Positions 19,256-28,560 of a stretch of DNA of 64,000 nucleotides are shown here, piece by piece. The stretch's first letter is position 1; each line of letters begins with the position of its first letter. The notes under the pieces are model-generated. The model made no database searches. It was not told the origin of the DNA and saw only the letters and a list, made by a program, of their open reading frames with translations. This DNA is from JAPOXR01 sp963662395 (GTDB lineage Bacteria > Pseudomonadota > Alphaproteobacteria > Rhodobacterales > Rhodobacteraceae), in contig OY759511.1 of assembly GCA_963662395.1 (NCBI GenBank), forward strand, positions 3,410,001-3,474,000, read 5' to 3'. Position numbers and translations under genes: made by a program.

Positions 19256-20846
19256 GTCGTCTCTCCTTTCGTATTCGAGTAGCAGGATCCGCCGCGGATG
19301 TTCGAATGATCGGGGATGATTTCGTCCGGCTCCGGGCGGGGCGGTGGGGCCTTGCTGTTGGCCTTGAGGCGTTCCCGCAGGAAGCCGGAGGCGAGGCGGT
19401 CCAGGTCCAGCGCCTCGGCACACGCGGAATCGACGCTTTCGGCACCATGTCTCTCGGCAAGGCGGACCATGCCCTGCACGGTGGTGAAGGCCTGCTGGGG
19501 GAAGTCCCGGGAGGCCAGGCAGCGCTCAGCCCGGGCCAGCGCGTGCTTGCCGATGCTGCGGGCCCGCCGGAGCAGGATGTCGCCGTAATCCGGTCGGCGG
19601 ATGTCACGGACGGCCTTGAGGCGATCAGGCATGTGTGTCGGCTCGGTCGCGTATCTGTTGCGCCCGGTCGCCAGCCGATGAACGGCAATGCGCTCGCCGC
19701 CCCGGTCAAGGAACACTTCAAGCATGCGCTCGCCGATGCGCAGGCAGGCCTGGCGGCCGATATGACCCTCGGGCACCGAGTAGTTGTTGCGCCCGTAGGA
19801 GACATGACCATTCGGTGCCACCTTGCGGGTCAGCCACTCGCCCCATTCCCAAGGATGTGCGGGCAACCGGGCAAGAGCGGCGCGCTCGGAGGCCTCGAAC
19901 AGCTGGCGGCGGCGCTCGCCCGATGCCATCGGCGCGGTGTTGAGCTTGCCTGCCTCGGGGCGGATGGCGGTGTTCATGGCACCGGTGGAGAAGAAGGTCT
20001 GGTGGCGTAGCGGCAGCAGGATGCGGGACTGGACGGCCTTCACCGCCGCTTCCACCGGACCCTTGTCCGTCGGCTTTCTGGAGCGTGCCGGGATGATTGC
20101 CAGACCGTAATGCCGGGCGAACTCGCGGAAGGTCGGATTGAGAAGGGGATCCTCGCGATCGGCCTTCACGACCCCGGATTCGAGGTTGTCGATGATCCGG
20201 ATCGTGGGCGTGCCGCCGAAGTATTCCATGGCGCGCCGGTGCGCCATCGCCCAGTGGCAGATTTTCTGGCTCGGCATCGCCTCGGCGCGGGCGAGATTCG
20301 AATGCGGCAGCACAGCGACGAAGATCTCGACGTCGATCTCGGCGGTGGCGGTGCGAACGGGCAGCGTCTTGCCTTCGATGCCGACATGCCGCAATACCCC
20401 GGTGCATGGTCGAAACGCATCTGCGTATCTGCGCGCTTTCCCTGCAATTGTTCCTTCGGAAGGGCGCAGAACTGGCTGCGGCTGCAGGGCTCACCGCCCT
20501 GCAGGACGGCCTCCTCGCTGTACTCGGTCCAGAGATGGTGCTGAGTCAGCCTGGCCCGCCGGCGGCGGCGGGGAGTCTTGTATTCGGCGATGATGTCATC
20601 CCGGTCGGGCTGCACATGTTCGCTCTGGCGTTCGGCCTGCGGGTAGAGCCGGTCCCGCAGCGCATCCTCATCAAGCTTGTCCGGAAGCGGCCAACAGGAC
20701 AGCCCGGTCGCCTCTGCCCGTTTCAGTATGTTCGATACCGTACCGGCGCTCACGCCGAGAGCGGCGGCGATGTCATTGCGTGTCAGGCCAAGCGCGTGGC
20801 GCAGGCGCAGGATGTCCCTGATGTTGATCATGTCGGCTTTCCTCAT
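19252..20846 (-). pseudogene. istA: IstA transposase of IS21, frameshifted
   Basis: From ATG 20846 (MRKADMINIRDILRLRHALG, HTH LTRNDIAAALGVSAGTVSNIL) with GAGGAGG six bases upstream. The frame breaks near 20390-20400 after MRFDHAPG, and the integrase core resumes in the other frame: EIFVAVLPHSNL, IRIIDNLESGVVKAD, PTDKGPVEAAVK and a C-terminal Mu-type region ending at 19252. One indel separates the two parts, so the transposase is inactive unless frameshifting occurs. Confidence 0.88.
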
Positions 20847-20947
20847 GCCCATTCCTCCTCGTGTCGATTCTGCATCGATGCGGAGGTACCGGGAGAGGCA
20901 GCGGGGACGAAGCCGGGGAGGCGTCGGTGGGCACGCGGACCGGGCCG

Positions 20948-21063
20948 TCAAGTGAGACAGGATTCCTGGTCAAGTACCTCAGGATTCACGGTCAAGTGTG
21001 ACGGGACTCCTGGTCAAGTGTGACGGGATTCACGGTCAAGTACCGCAGGATTCACGGTCAAGT
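20948..21063. repeat. Six direct repeats at 22-bp period, IS21 terminal array
   Basis: Cores tcaagt begin at 20948, 20970, 20992, 21014, 21036 and 21058, each inside a unit resembling ggattcacggtcaagtgtga. These are presumably the IstA binding sites at the right end. The left end has only two. Confidence 0.85.
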
Positions 21064-21257
21064 GTTGTCGGATTTTCCAATGCGGCAACCGCGTTTGGAG
21101 GATGGGCCGACAATATGGCGCTCGCCGCCAAGATGCGACAAGAGAACCTGCGACGCCCCCCAAACACCAGACTCGACAATACCTCGAACGGCACTGACAG
21201 GCATGAAACGGGACCGGCAATTATCACAGCTCGACAAGGATTGACGTCAACAAGAAC

Positions 21258-21683
21258 GTGCGCGGCGCGGAAACATCAGACTACATTCGCCTCACTGAGC
21301 AACCACAGGCCCAGACTTGGGACATACCCGCCCGCCACACCCGCTTCCTGATCCTCGCCGAGCCCGGGGTGCTGCCGAACCTCGCCTCGATGTTCCTGGC
21401 AGGGATGACCCGCCGGCTGGCCGATGACTGGCTGGCTGCCCATGGCCATCGGGTGCTCGTCGCCGAGACCTTCTGCGATCCGGCGCGCTTTGCCGGCACC
21501 ATGTACAGGGCGGCCGGCTGGCAGGGGCTGGGAAAGACCAAGGGCTATGCCCGCATGAATGGGCAGTATACCGACCCGCATGGCCAGCCGAAGGAGATCC
21601 TGGCCTGCCGGCTGCGGCCCGATGCCTGCCGGATCCTGTCGGACCCGCAGCCATTGCCAACCCTAACGGCTACCTCAGCGTAG
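21258..21683 (+). pseudogene. DruA-like (DUF4338) fragment, 5' end missing
   Basis: 141 residues in this frame, of which about residues 25-135 resemble the C-terminal half of DUF4338 proteins: RFLILAEPGVLPNLASMFLAGM, LADDWLAAHGHRVLVAETFCDPARFAGTMYRAAGW and LGKTKGY. DruA-type proteins belong to the Druantia defence system, but the same fold also occurs in IS-associated proteins. The N-terminal half is absent and the IS21 element ends about 190 bp upstream, suggesting truncation by insertion or deletion. Its 3' end overlaps the convergent nuclease gene by 9 bp. Confidence 0.65.
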
Positions 21684-22901
21684 CCAGCGCTGAAGGCGGT
21701 TTCTCAGGTAAGGCATCGTTATCGGTTCATCGAAACGCACGTCGATGACCGCAACCCCGTGTTCCTTGCACAGTTCCCGTTTGCGCCGGTCGCGCTCTCG
21801 CGTCTTCTCCAACGCGCTTTCTCCGCCAAACGCTTCAATCGGAAAGAAGTGTTGTTCTCCTTGGTGTTCGATCGAAAGGCCAAGTTCGGGAAGAAAGATG
21901 TCCAGGCGCTGCTGACCTAACCAGGCTGGGGAAGCCTCGCGGCGAATCGTACGGTCAGGAAAGAGCTTGCGAATTAATTCGTACAACTCGTCCTCGCGTA
22001 CCCATCGGCTGATCGAAAGGCGCCGCATCGTTTCGGCGCGGGCCGTTCGGGGGTCCATGGCCTTGCCGCGAACAAGCAGGTCAACATATGGTTGATAGTG
22101 CTTTCGAACCTGACTGCCGTACCATTCCAAATGTGCATTCTTCCCGTGCTGTTCTGCAACGCAGAAGTGGCAAATGCCGTCCGTATATCGTCCGCCTTGG
22201 AGCAATGAATCGACGCGATGCGGCCAGGAACCGGGGGCAGAATTTGGAAGCCTTTTTCTGGCATCGATGAGCATTGCCTCATGTGCGGCAGCGTGGCATG
22301 AACAGAAGTGACGATCGCCGGTAGCGACATGGTCAAAGGCGACCGTTCTGAATCCTTCAATTCTATCGTCAACAAAGCGTTCGATACCCACGGTTAAATT
22401 GGCTATATAGGGCTGCGAAAGTTCACGGTGATTTTCCAGTGCCCGTAGAACCTGGACGAAGACATCCGGAGGTATTCTTACCTCGTTTAGACGAATTGAG
22501 TGGTTTACCTGCGTCTTGAGCTCCTTCACTTTGTGGGTATAATGGCATTCAACGCCGCCGCCATACCTAATGCTACAAAATTCAATCCCAGATGAATGCA
22601 ACTGAGTGATGTTGACGACATCACCCTTACCTGTGGAAAAACGCACTTCCGGATACCAAGTGGAATATCCGGCACGACTGAGCACGGCAAGGTTTTGGAA
22701 TCGATTGACGTAGTTTGCAGGATGCACGACGGAATTGGGGGCCTTGACGATTCTATCCCCGAGACATCTGGTGATGGCATCCTCTAGCCATTCCGAAAGA
22801 AGCCTCTCAATTGCATCGACGACTGTCAGGCCACCTGAGGCTATTTCGTGACCCAGTTGACCTACGAAGAGATCGGGTTCAAATGAAAGGTTCAAGCGCA
22901 A
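21675..22901 (-). CDS. Putative PD-(D/E)xK-like nuclease with zinc-binding motifs
   Basis: 408 residues from TTG at 22901, chosen because GGAGAAG lies five to six bases upstream. The N-terminal 150 residues are unassigned. The middle has two cysteine/histidine clusters (HFCSCHAAAHE near 197-207 and GICHFCVAEQHG near 240-251), probably one zinc site. The C-terminal 110 residues read as a small nuclease fold: SRWVREDELYELI, then QQRLDIFLPELGLSIEHQGEQHF with acidic D and E followed by ExQGxQH, then VIDVRFDEP. The fold resembles Vsr/DUF559-type enzymes. It lies 133 bp downstream of the SLATT gene on the same strand, so it may be the third member of that defence cluster. Substrate and function are inferred. 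Confidence 0.6.
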   Translation of the reverse strand: MRLNLSFEPDLFVGQLGHEIASGGLTVVDAIERLLSEWLEDAITRCLGDRIVKAPNSVVHPANYVNRFQNLAVLSRAGYSTWYPEVRFSTGKGDVVNITQLHSSGIEFCSIRYGGGVECHYTHKVKELKTQVNHSIRLNEVRIPPDVFVQVLRALENHRELSQPYIANLTVGIERFVDDRIEGFRTVAFDHVATGDRHFCSCHAAAHEAMLIDARKRLPNSAPGSWPHRVDSLLQGGRYTDGICHFCVAEQHGKNAHLEWYGSQVRKHYQPYVDLLVRGKAMDPRTARAETMRRLSISRWVREDELYELIRKLFPDRTIRREASPAWLGQQRLDIFLPELGLSIEHQGEQHFFPIEAFGGESALEKTRERDRRKRELCKEHGVAVIDVRFDEPITMPYLRNRLQRWLR

Positions 22902-23034
22902 TGACTTCTCCGGTCGTTCCGAGTGGTTGTTTCCGTACTATCCGTTTGTCAGGAATTGTGACGCCGGGCAAAATTCGGTCCTCCGAGTCATACGGTGTCC
23001 CCGACAATACCTCATTACACGACTAGCTCCCCGC

Positions 23035-23907
23035 CTAGTTGGCGTCACGTCGTGCAACCCACTGAGTATGTTCTCGTGAAAAGGCCAGCTCTGCTTCGTT
23101 GATGAAATCAGACAGCTCTTTTTCTGTTTTAACGGACTCTGAATCGCTTTTTATAATACCTATCTCATGAGCAGCGAGAGTGTAGCTTGCCTTCAATTCG
23201 CCATGTCGTTTCATCTGTAACCAACCCAGCGCAGAGGTGACGAAAACAATCATTGGAGCAAAGGCAATAGTCAGACTCGACCGACCAAACTGTTCAGAAT
23301 TTAGAACTGCTGCTGCTGCAATATAGACGGTGATCGTCAGAACTACCCAAGCACATAGTGCATTTCCATTTGCTTTCGCCTTCTTGATATACCATGCACG
23401 TTGATCATCAATCCGGTTCGCGACGTAGTGCTTCATGCGGTCTTCAAGAGGCAAATTGCGTATGGCAATCATCGAGCTCGTCACCTGTTCGATCTCGGAG
23501 GTGTCATTGTGGGCAAGGTTGGCAGCGATGCGTTGGTTTGCCTTCAAAATATTCTGCAACATGTTCCGAAAGTATGCTTTGGGAGTGTTGATGCTGCTCG
23601 CGTCTTCGAAAGGGTGCGCCCGCATGGAAAAGCGCCAAGTTGAGGTCTTCACTGACTCGGCTAAAGCGCGACATCGGTACCAGTCCTGATCCGGCTTCTT
23701 GGCAGCCTTGACCAACAACAGTCCGGCAAGGATGAAAAGCACACAAGTAATCAAAAAAGGATCCAGGCCTGCCGCACCAGCAACACTTACACAGAACAAC
23801 AGGATGTATTCCAATCGTATGGTCCACAGGAACCAGCGCTGTGCTTTGATCGAACCTTGGTTTGCGCTGTCGTAGAGTGCAGGGAACTCAAGGTCGACCG
23901 CGCTCAT
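23035..23907 (-). CDS. SLATT-domain (DUF4231-like) membrane protein
   Basis: 290 residues. Two hydrophobic pairs, at about 33-65 (YILLFCVSVAGAAGLDPFLI, VLFILAGLLLV) and 190-235 (ALCAWVVLTITVYIAAAAVL, LTIAFAPMIVFVTSALG), flank a helical stretch. The pattern and the terminal helix (ELKASYTLAAHEIGII, then KTEKELSDFINEAELAFSREHTQW) are those of SLATT proteins, membrane effectors of nucleotide-signalling defence systems. The start overlaps the stop of the TIR gene by ATGA (23904-23907), so the two are coupled. A pore-forming or membrane-damaging effector switched on by a TIR-made signal is the natural reading, but it is untested here. Confidence 0.75.
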   Translation of the reverse strand: MSAVDLEFPALYDSANQGSIKAQRWFLWTIRLEYILLFCVSVAGAAGLDPFLITCVLFILAGLLLVKAAKKPDQDWYRCRALAESVKTSTWRFSMRAHPFEDASSINTPKAYFRNMLQNILKANQRIAANLAHNDTSEIEQVTSSMIAIRNLPLEDRMKHYVANRIDDQRAWYIKKAKANGNALCAWVVLTITVYIAAAAVLNSEQFGRSSLTIAFAPMIVFVTSALGWLQMKRHGELKASYTLAAHEIGIIKSDSESVKTEKELSDFINEAELAFSREHTQWVARRDAN

Positions 23908-24299
23908 GCGATTTCCCGGATGCCGGCAACAATGGAGTGTGCATTCCAGTTGACGACTTTAGTAGATCTTGTATCAACAGCAACCGGCATCACTTTTGCA
24001 CCGCGTGGCCTGACACCAAGGATTGGTTTGCCAATGCTTTGAGCAAATTCCATCTCGAATTGAATCCAATCACTGTAAGCAGTCCACATCCCGCCAATGA
24101 TGATTGCACAATTTACAGGCCTTATCTGGTTTCGAAGCTGTTCTTGCAGTTGTGCCTTTGTCATCTGGTTGAAAGCCTTGTCTTCAGGCACAGAGTAGTT
24201 TGTCCACGTAAAGTACTTCCTGTTGTTCAGCAGGCTGACCATCGACCTGTAGCGTTCGCTGTAGGACCACGAATGGCTAATAAAAAGACGTTTCGACAT
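23904..24299 (-). CDS. TIR-like (ThsB/DUF1863 type) signalling protein
   Basis: 131 residues from ATG 24299. Begins KRLFISHSWSYSERYRSMVSLL, the beta-A strand and loop of ThsB-like TIR domains, followed by FTWTNYSVPEDKAF, where E41-range acidic residues would sit near the active site. CAIIIGGMWTAYSDWIQFEMEFAQSIGKPILGVRPRG is the central strand and the conserved motif before the last helix. In Thoeris systems such proteins sense infection and make a cyclic ADP-ribose-type signal. It is coupled by ATGA overlap to the SLATT protein and is probably the first gene of the operon. Confidence 0.78.
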   Translation of the reverse strand: MSKRLFISHSWSYSERYRSMVSLLNNRKYFTWTNYSVPEDKAFNQMTKAQLQEQLRNQIRPVNCAIIIGGMWTAYSDWIQFEMEFAQSIGKPILGVRPRGAKVMPVAVDTRSTKVVNWNAHSIVAGIREIA

Positions 24300-24959
24300 A
24301 TGGCAATTATCTCATAGACGTTCCAAAGTTGGTTGCTACTACACATGGAACCAGCAGGCAACTACCACGGGCCGGGCGCCGGGCATACAGCTACAAGCGC
24401 GGCGAGTACCGGAGCTTTCACCCCGGCCGCATCGAACCGGAGGACAAATTCCAAACGGGCGAGAGTGATGCGCCTCCGCCATTCGATACCGAATGGCACA
24501 TGTTGAGTGTCAACTGGCTTCGGCCAAGCGCGCCTCAACGCCGCACAAGCCTCCGTTGCCCCCAGGGAATACGGATTCAGCGGCGAACTCATGAAAATCG
24601 AAGTTCGTCAGGCATTGGATTTCTATCCCGACCGCCGTTGGGGATTGAACGATGCCAGCGCGCCTGGAACGCGTACGGACAGAGCAGCATCCAATTCGCA
24701 CCCAGAAACTTCAATGAGGGATTGGAAGGCCGCCATGCTCCGCATCGGAAGGCAACGCGAGCGCTTCGCGCCAGAGCAGTAATCTTGGAACCAACCTTGC
24801 CCTGATGCCATCCTCAGCCTCGAGAACGAACCCGGCCCAGACAAGCGGACGCATGACGCCGACATAGAGCGATGAAGGTCGGTGATCCCATTCCGGTCTC
24901 GACCACCCAGGCATCTGCACCCAGGCATCTGCACCCAGGGAGTCGCTCCCGCCCCCCCC
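24300..24959. other. Non-coding or decayed region
   Basis: About 660 bases with no supported gene. A minus-strand stretch near 24740-24880 (LYVGVMRPLVWAGFVLEAED) looks protein-like but has no proper start, so it may be a gene remnant. A short direct repeat, gcatctgcacccag, occurs twice at about 24910-24938. Confidence 0.4.
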
Positions 24960-26108
24960 TTACCCCTCGCCGGCCAACACCAGCGCCACCGCCTCACCGA
25001 TCCTCTCGGCAGCCGCCTCGGCATCGCGGTCCCCGACATGGGCATAACGCATGGTCATCTGAACCTGGCTGTGGCCAAGAAGCCGGGCCACCACCGGCAG
25101 CGGAATTCCCCGCATCACCGCCTGGCTGGCATAGGTATGCCTGGGATCATGCAGCCGAACATCCGCAAGGCCGGCCCGCTCCCGGACCAGGTCCCACAGC
25201 CCCAATTCATGTCCGCGAGGCCTGCCCGGGTCGGCCGGCGAGGGAAACACGAACGGCCCTCCATTCCGGGGCTGCCGGTCGATGAGCGCGCGTGCATCCT
25301 CGCTCAGATACACCACACGCGGTCCGGTCTTGCTGTCGGCAAGCCGAAGCGTGTTGCCGTGGATCTCGGACCATTTCAGGTTCTTGATCTCGCTCTTCCT
25401 GCATCCCGTCAGAAGCAGCAGGCGGATGATGTCGGTCTGCGGTGCCCGGGCCGGTCGCTCGGCGACACAGTGATCGAGGGCCTCGATGAGACGGGCAATC
25501 TCCTCGGCCGACAGGAACCGGGTGAGCCGGGGCCTCGGATTCATCGTCGTCTGCCGGGCAGGGTTCACGGCAATCAGGCCGCCGGCGATGGCATGGTTCA
25601 GGATCTGCCGGAGCATTGCCAGTGCCTTGTTTGCGCCCCCCGGCGCGGTGATGCTGTAGTTCTCGAACCAGGCATCGATGCTGGCCGGCGTGATCCGGTC
25701 GAGCCGCAAATGCCCGAATTCCGGCAAGAGCTGCGTGCGAAGGCGGGCCTCCACGGATCTTTGCGTCGACGGCTTCCAGCGGCCGGCCATGCCGGCCTTC
25801 CATGGATCCTCCACATAGTCCCGGAAGAGCGCAGTGGCGGGCGCCTCCACCGGCGCCCTCCCATCTTCCTCCAGCTGCATCGACAGACACTCCCTTCGGG
25901 CCTCCTCGACGCTCTTCAAGGCGGCCGGCCCCAGCGAGACCCGTCTGGCCGTGTTTGCTCCCCTCTGGTGGAAGACATAGCCGCGAAATCCGGATGTGCG
26001 AACCCGGACCCCGAGGCCGGGCGCGACCGTGTCCCAGACCGTGTAGTCGGTCTTGCCGGCCTTCAAACGGGCAATACCGGCATCGGTCAGACGCATCTGC
26101 CGCTTCAT
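24960..26108 (-). CDS. Tyrosine recombinase (phage-type integrase), second of an overlapping pair
   Basis: 382 residues with an N-terminal DUF4102-like arm-binding domain (LTDAGIARLKAGKTDYTVWDTVAPGLGVRV), a SAM-like core-binding domain around 95-190 and a catalytic domain with R in LLLTGCRKSEI, HxxR in LHDPRHTYAS, H in LLGHSQVQMT and the nucleophile in MRYAHV. All catalytic residues are present. Its ATG overlaps the stop of the upstream recombinase (ATGA, 26105-26108). Confidence 0.92.
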   Translation of the reverse strand: MKRQMRLTDAGIARLKAGKTDYTVWDTVAPGLGVRVRTSGFRGYVFHQRGANTARRVSLGPAALKSVEEARRECLSMQLEEDGRAPVEAPATALFRDYVEDPWKAGMAGRWKPSTQRSVEARLRTQLLPEFGHLRLDRITPASIDAWFENYSITAPGGANKALAMLRQILNHAIAGGLIAVNPARQTTMNPRPRLTRFLSAEEIARLIEALDHCVAERPARAPQTDIIRLLLLTGCRKSEIKNLKWSEIHGNTLRLADSKTGPRVVYLSEDARALIDRQPRNGGPFVFPSPADPGRPRGHELGLWDLVRERAGLADVRLHDPRHTYASQAVMRGIPLPVVARLLGHSQVQMTMRYAHVGDRDAEAAAERIGEAVALVLAGEG

Positions 26109-27229
26109 CGCTCAGCCCTCCCGCCAAGAACCGGGGCCACGGCGGCGGCGGCTTCCCGGACCGCGCCATCGTCAAGGTGGATGTATTTGAGTGTCGTCTC
26201 CGCCCGCCGGTGACCAAGGAGCCGCCCGATGGTGAGGATGGTCTCGCCGGATTTCAGTGCAATACTCGCGTAGTTGTGCCTGAGATCATGCAGCCAGACA
26301 TCTGCCAGACCTGCCTCGGCGCGCACGCCCCGCCAGAAGCAACCGAGCCCCCGTGCCGGGCCGCCAGCCCTGCCCGGGAAGACCCAGATGCCGGTCCGCG
26401 GAAGGCCGTCGAGAATGCTGCGGGCAGCCGAGGACAGCCAGACCGTCCTGGGCCCCACCTTGCTGTCACGCAGGAAAAGATGACCATCACGGTAGTCCTG
26501 CCATTGCAGTGCCATGATCTCGCTCTTTCGGCACCCGGTCAGCAGCAGCAGCCTGACGGCACTGGCCAGGTGATGGCCGTCATGGCGCGCCAGCACCGTG
26601 CCGAGACGCCTTGCCTCTTCGCCGGACAGGAGACGCTCCCGTCCGCCGCGCCGGTAGCGACGGATGCCTGCGCACGGGTTGCTTCCCTCGTGGCGGTATC
26701 CGAGGCGTTCGGCCTCCCGCATGATCACCGACAGGATTGGTGCTGCCCGGTCGGCAGCGGCAGGGGTCGCATGGAGGGACGCGAACCATTGCTGAACATC
26801 CCGGCCGGTGATGCCGCCGATCGGCTGCCCGCGGAACCGGGGCAGGATCTGGTTCTTCAGATACAGGCGATTGACCGCCAGCGTTCCTGGCTTCCACAGC
26901 CGGGCATGTCGGCGGAATGCCGCTCTTGCAACCTCCTCGAACGGGGTCTCTGCCTTTTCGCCAGCCTCGCAGCATGGCGCACCGCTGCGAATCCCTGCCA
27001 GTTGCGACCGGGAGAGGGTTCGGGCCTCGGCCAGGCTCATCGTGCCAGCATCACCGATGGTCTTCCAGATCCGCCGCCCGTTCTGCTGGGTGTGGATGAA
27101 GTATCGCTTGCGCCCGGTTGGCAGGCAGCGGACACCGAAGCCCGGCAATTCGGTGTCACGGAATTCGCGGACAGATGTGCCGGGGATGACGGCGTCGATT
27201 CGACGCTGTGTGAGATGAAGACTGGTCAT
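26105..27229 (-). CDS. Tyrosine recombinase (phage-type integrase), first of an overlapping pair
   Basis: 374 residues. N-terminal arm-binding domain (LTQRRIDAVIPGTSVREFRDTELPGFGVR), core-binding domain near 90-180, and catalytic domain with R in LLLTGCRKSEI, HxxR in LHDLRHNYAS, H in LLGHRRAETT and Y in LKYIHLDD. Full length and intact. It shares architecture with, but clearly differs from, its downstream neighbour, so this is an old paralogous pair rather than a fresh duplication. The probable operon promoter lies between 27230 and 27358. Confidence 0.92.
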   Translation of the reverse strand: MTSLHLTQRRIDAVIPGTSVREFRDTELPGFGVRCLPTGRKRYFIHTQQNGRRIWKTIGDAGTMSLAEARTLSRSQLAGIRSGAPCCEAGEKAETPFEEVARAAFRRHARLWKPGTLAVNRLYLKNQILPRFRGQPIGGITGRDVQQWFASLHATPAAADRAAPILSVIMREAERLGYRHEGSNPCAGIRRYRRGGRERLLSGEEARRLGTVLARHDGHHLASAVRLLLLTGCRKSEIMALQWQDYRDGHLFLRDSKVGPRTVWLSSAARSILDGLPRTGIWVFPGRAGGPARGLGCFWRGVRAEAGLADVWLHDLRHNYASIALKSGETILTIGRLLGHRRAETTLKYIHLDDGAVREAAAAVAPVLGGRAER

Positions 27230-27358
27230 TGATTCTCTCCCGAATCAGTTGCACTGGCGAGCCGGAACGAGGCCGAATGGCTGTGTCCGGCGCGAAATCC
27301 GAGAGAAAATAATGTGTAGAATCAGATAGTTGTCAGACTGTCAGCACCGAAGGTGCGT

Positions 27359-27503
27359 CATATGGTGTTCGTGGGTCGGATCCAGATCGCCTGCACGGGC
27401 TCGAAGCCCTGCGCCCTGCACCGGTTCTTCCGACCCGGCCTTCAATGACCTCTTACCCCTGTGCTGTCTGTCGTCCTCACCGCTCAGGCCGGGATCATCC
27501 GCA
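27359..27503. repeat. Dispersed 145-bp repeat, copy B
   Basis: Matches copy A at 5374-5518, with the shared central hairpin cgggctcgaagccctg. It lies between the integrase pair and the 3' end of the truncated IS110 transposase and may be the terminal non-coding part of that element. Confidence 0.65.
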
Positions 27504-27604
27504 GATCACGCTCTCGAGCGCCGGCTCTGCAGAGCCCGGGTATTCCTTGTCCGGGAAGTTCTCCTTTCCCGGTTGCAATCTCGTCTCTCTTCCCCTCCAG
27601 GCAG

Positions 27605-28306
27605 TCATTCCGCTGCCGCCATCGCCGCCGGCGTGCGGTAGTTCTCCTCGGAGGCCGACAGCGCCCGGATGATGCGCGCCATCCTGTTCGCCAGCGCCAC
27701 CGCCACCAGCTTCGGCGGCTTCCCGGCGATCATCCTGGCAAGCCGGGGATCACCCTGCAGCTCGGATTGGCGCCGATGCCCGGGCACCGCGGTTGCATCG
27801 AGGACCAGCGGCTGCCCGAGGTCCCGCTGTCCCGTCCTGGTGATCCGCCCTAACCGTTGCCGGCCAGCCGTCGAGTGCTGGCGCGGTGTCAGCCCGATCC
27901 AGGCCGCGAAGTCCCGGCCGGATTCGAAGGCCGCCATCGGCGGGGCAAAGGCATGCACGGCCATGGCACAGATCGGCCCGATGCCCGGGATGGTCATCAG
28001 CCGCTTCAGCTCGTCTCGCTCGCGGGCTCTCGTGCGGATCTCCTTCTCAAGGCCGGCGATCTGCTCCGACAGCGCGTCAATCCGGTCCGGCAGCAGCTCG
28101 GCCATCCCGGCCACCTGCTCCGGCGGCGCCTCCTGTGCCGCCGCCGGTTCATGGCGTAGTCTGCCGACATTGCAGCTGCCCCGCGGTGCAACCATGCCGA
28201 ACTCGGCCAAATGGCCCCGGAGCGAGCCCCCGGCCTGCGTGCGCTGCCGGACCAGCAGGGCACGGGTCCGGAACAGCATGGCATCGGTTACTATCGGATC
28301 AGTCAT
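27605..28306 (-). pseudogene. IS110-family transposase, N-terminal half missing
   Basis: Homology runs from about 28300 (FRTRALLVRQRTQAGGSLRGHLAEFG) through the helical linker to the C-terminal Transposase_20 domain (LKRLMTIPGIGPICAMAVHAFAPPMAAFESGRDFAAWIGLTP, LVAVALANRMARIIRAL), ending at 27605. The DEDD catalytic N-terminus is absent, so the gene is dead. The long minus-strand frame that contains it extends upstream as an artefact. Confidence 0.85.
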
Positions 28307-28514
28307 CAAATGGAATGCAGATTTTTTCAAAATCAGGACGGTCCGTGGCGGCGCGAGGCAACGGATTGCCATTTTCGGACTTCGAATCCACCTTGGGAGT
28401 ATCCGTTCCGACAAACCGTGCGGACGCGATGACTCCGAGGAACTGATCGTTCGTAAACTCGCAGAAGTCGATCGCCTCGACGTACAGAACGGACGGCAGG
28501 CGACTCGGCTCCAC
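28299..28514 (-). CDS. Small hypothetical protein or gene remnant downstream of the AAA-PRTase gene
   Basis: 71 residues from ATG 28514 (MEPSRLPSVLYVEAIDFCEFTNDQFLGVIASARFVG). It starts 47 bp after the stop of the large ATPase gene on the same strand, and its composition is protein-like. It ends at the IS110 remnant boundary, so it is possibly truncated. No family recognised. Confidence 0.4.
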   Translation of the reverse strand: MEPSRLPSVLYVEAIDFCEFTNDQFLGVIASARFVGTDTPKVDSKSENGNPLPRAATDRPDFEKICIPFDD

Positions 28515-28560
28515 GGCCTGACGGACTGCTTACAGTCGCCCAGCACTCGATCCCCCACGA

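Larger units (their letters stand above)
18197..21067 (-). mobile_element. IS21-family element, decayed
   Basis: istA and istB lie on the minus strand in the usual order, overlapping by ATGA at 19252-19255. The ends carry the multiple subterminal repeats typical of IS21: six tcaagt cores at an exact 22-bp period on the istA side (20948-21063) and two acttga cores, also 22 bp apart, on the istB side (18201, 18223). Both genes contain a frameshift. End positions are approximate, and no clear target duplication was seen. Confidence 0.85.

Noticed and set aside
24882..27232. Two long plus-strand frames
   Set aside because: Antisense to the tyrosine recombinases, which have full catalytic motifs on the minus strand.
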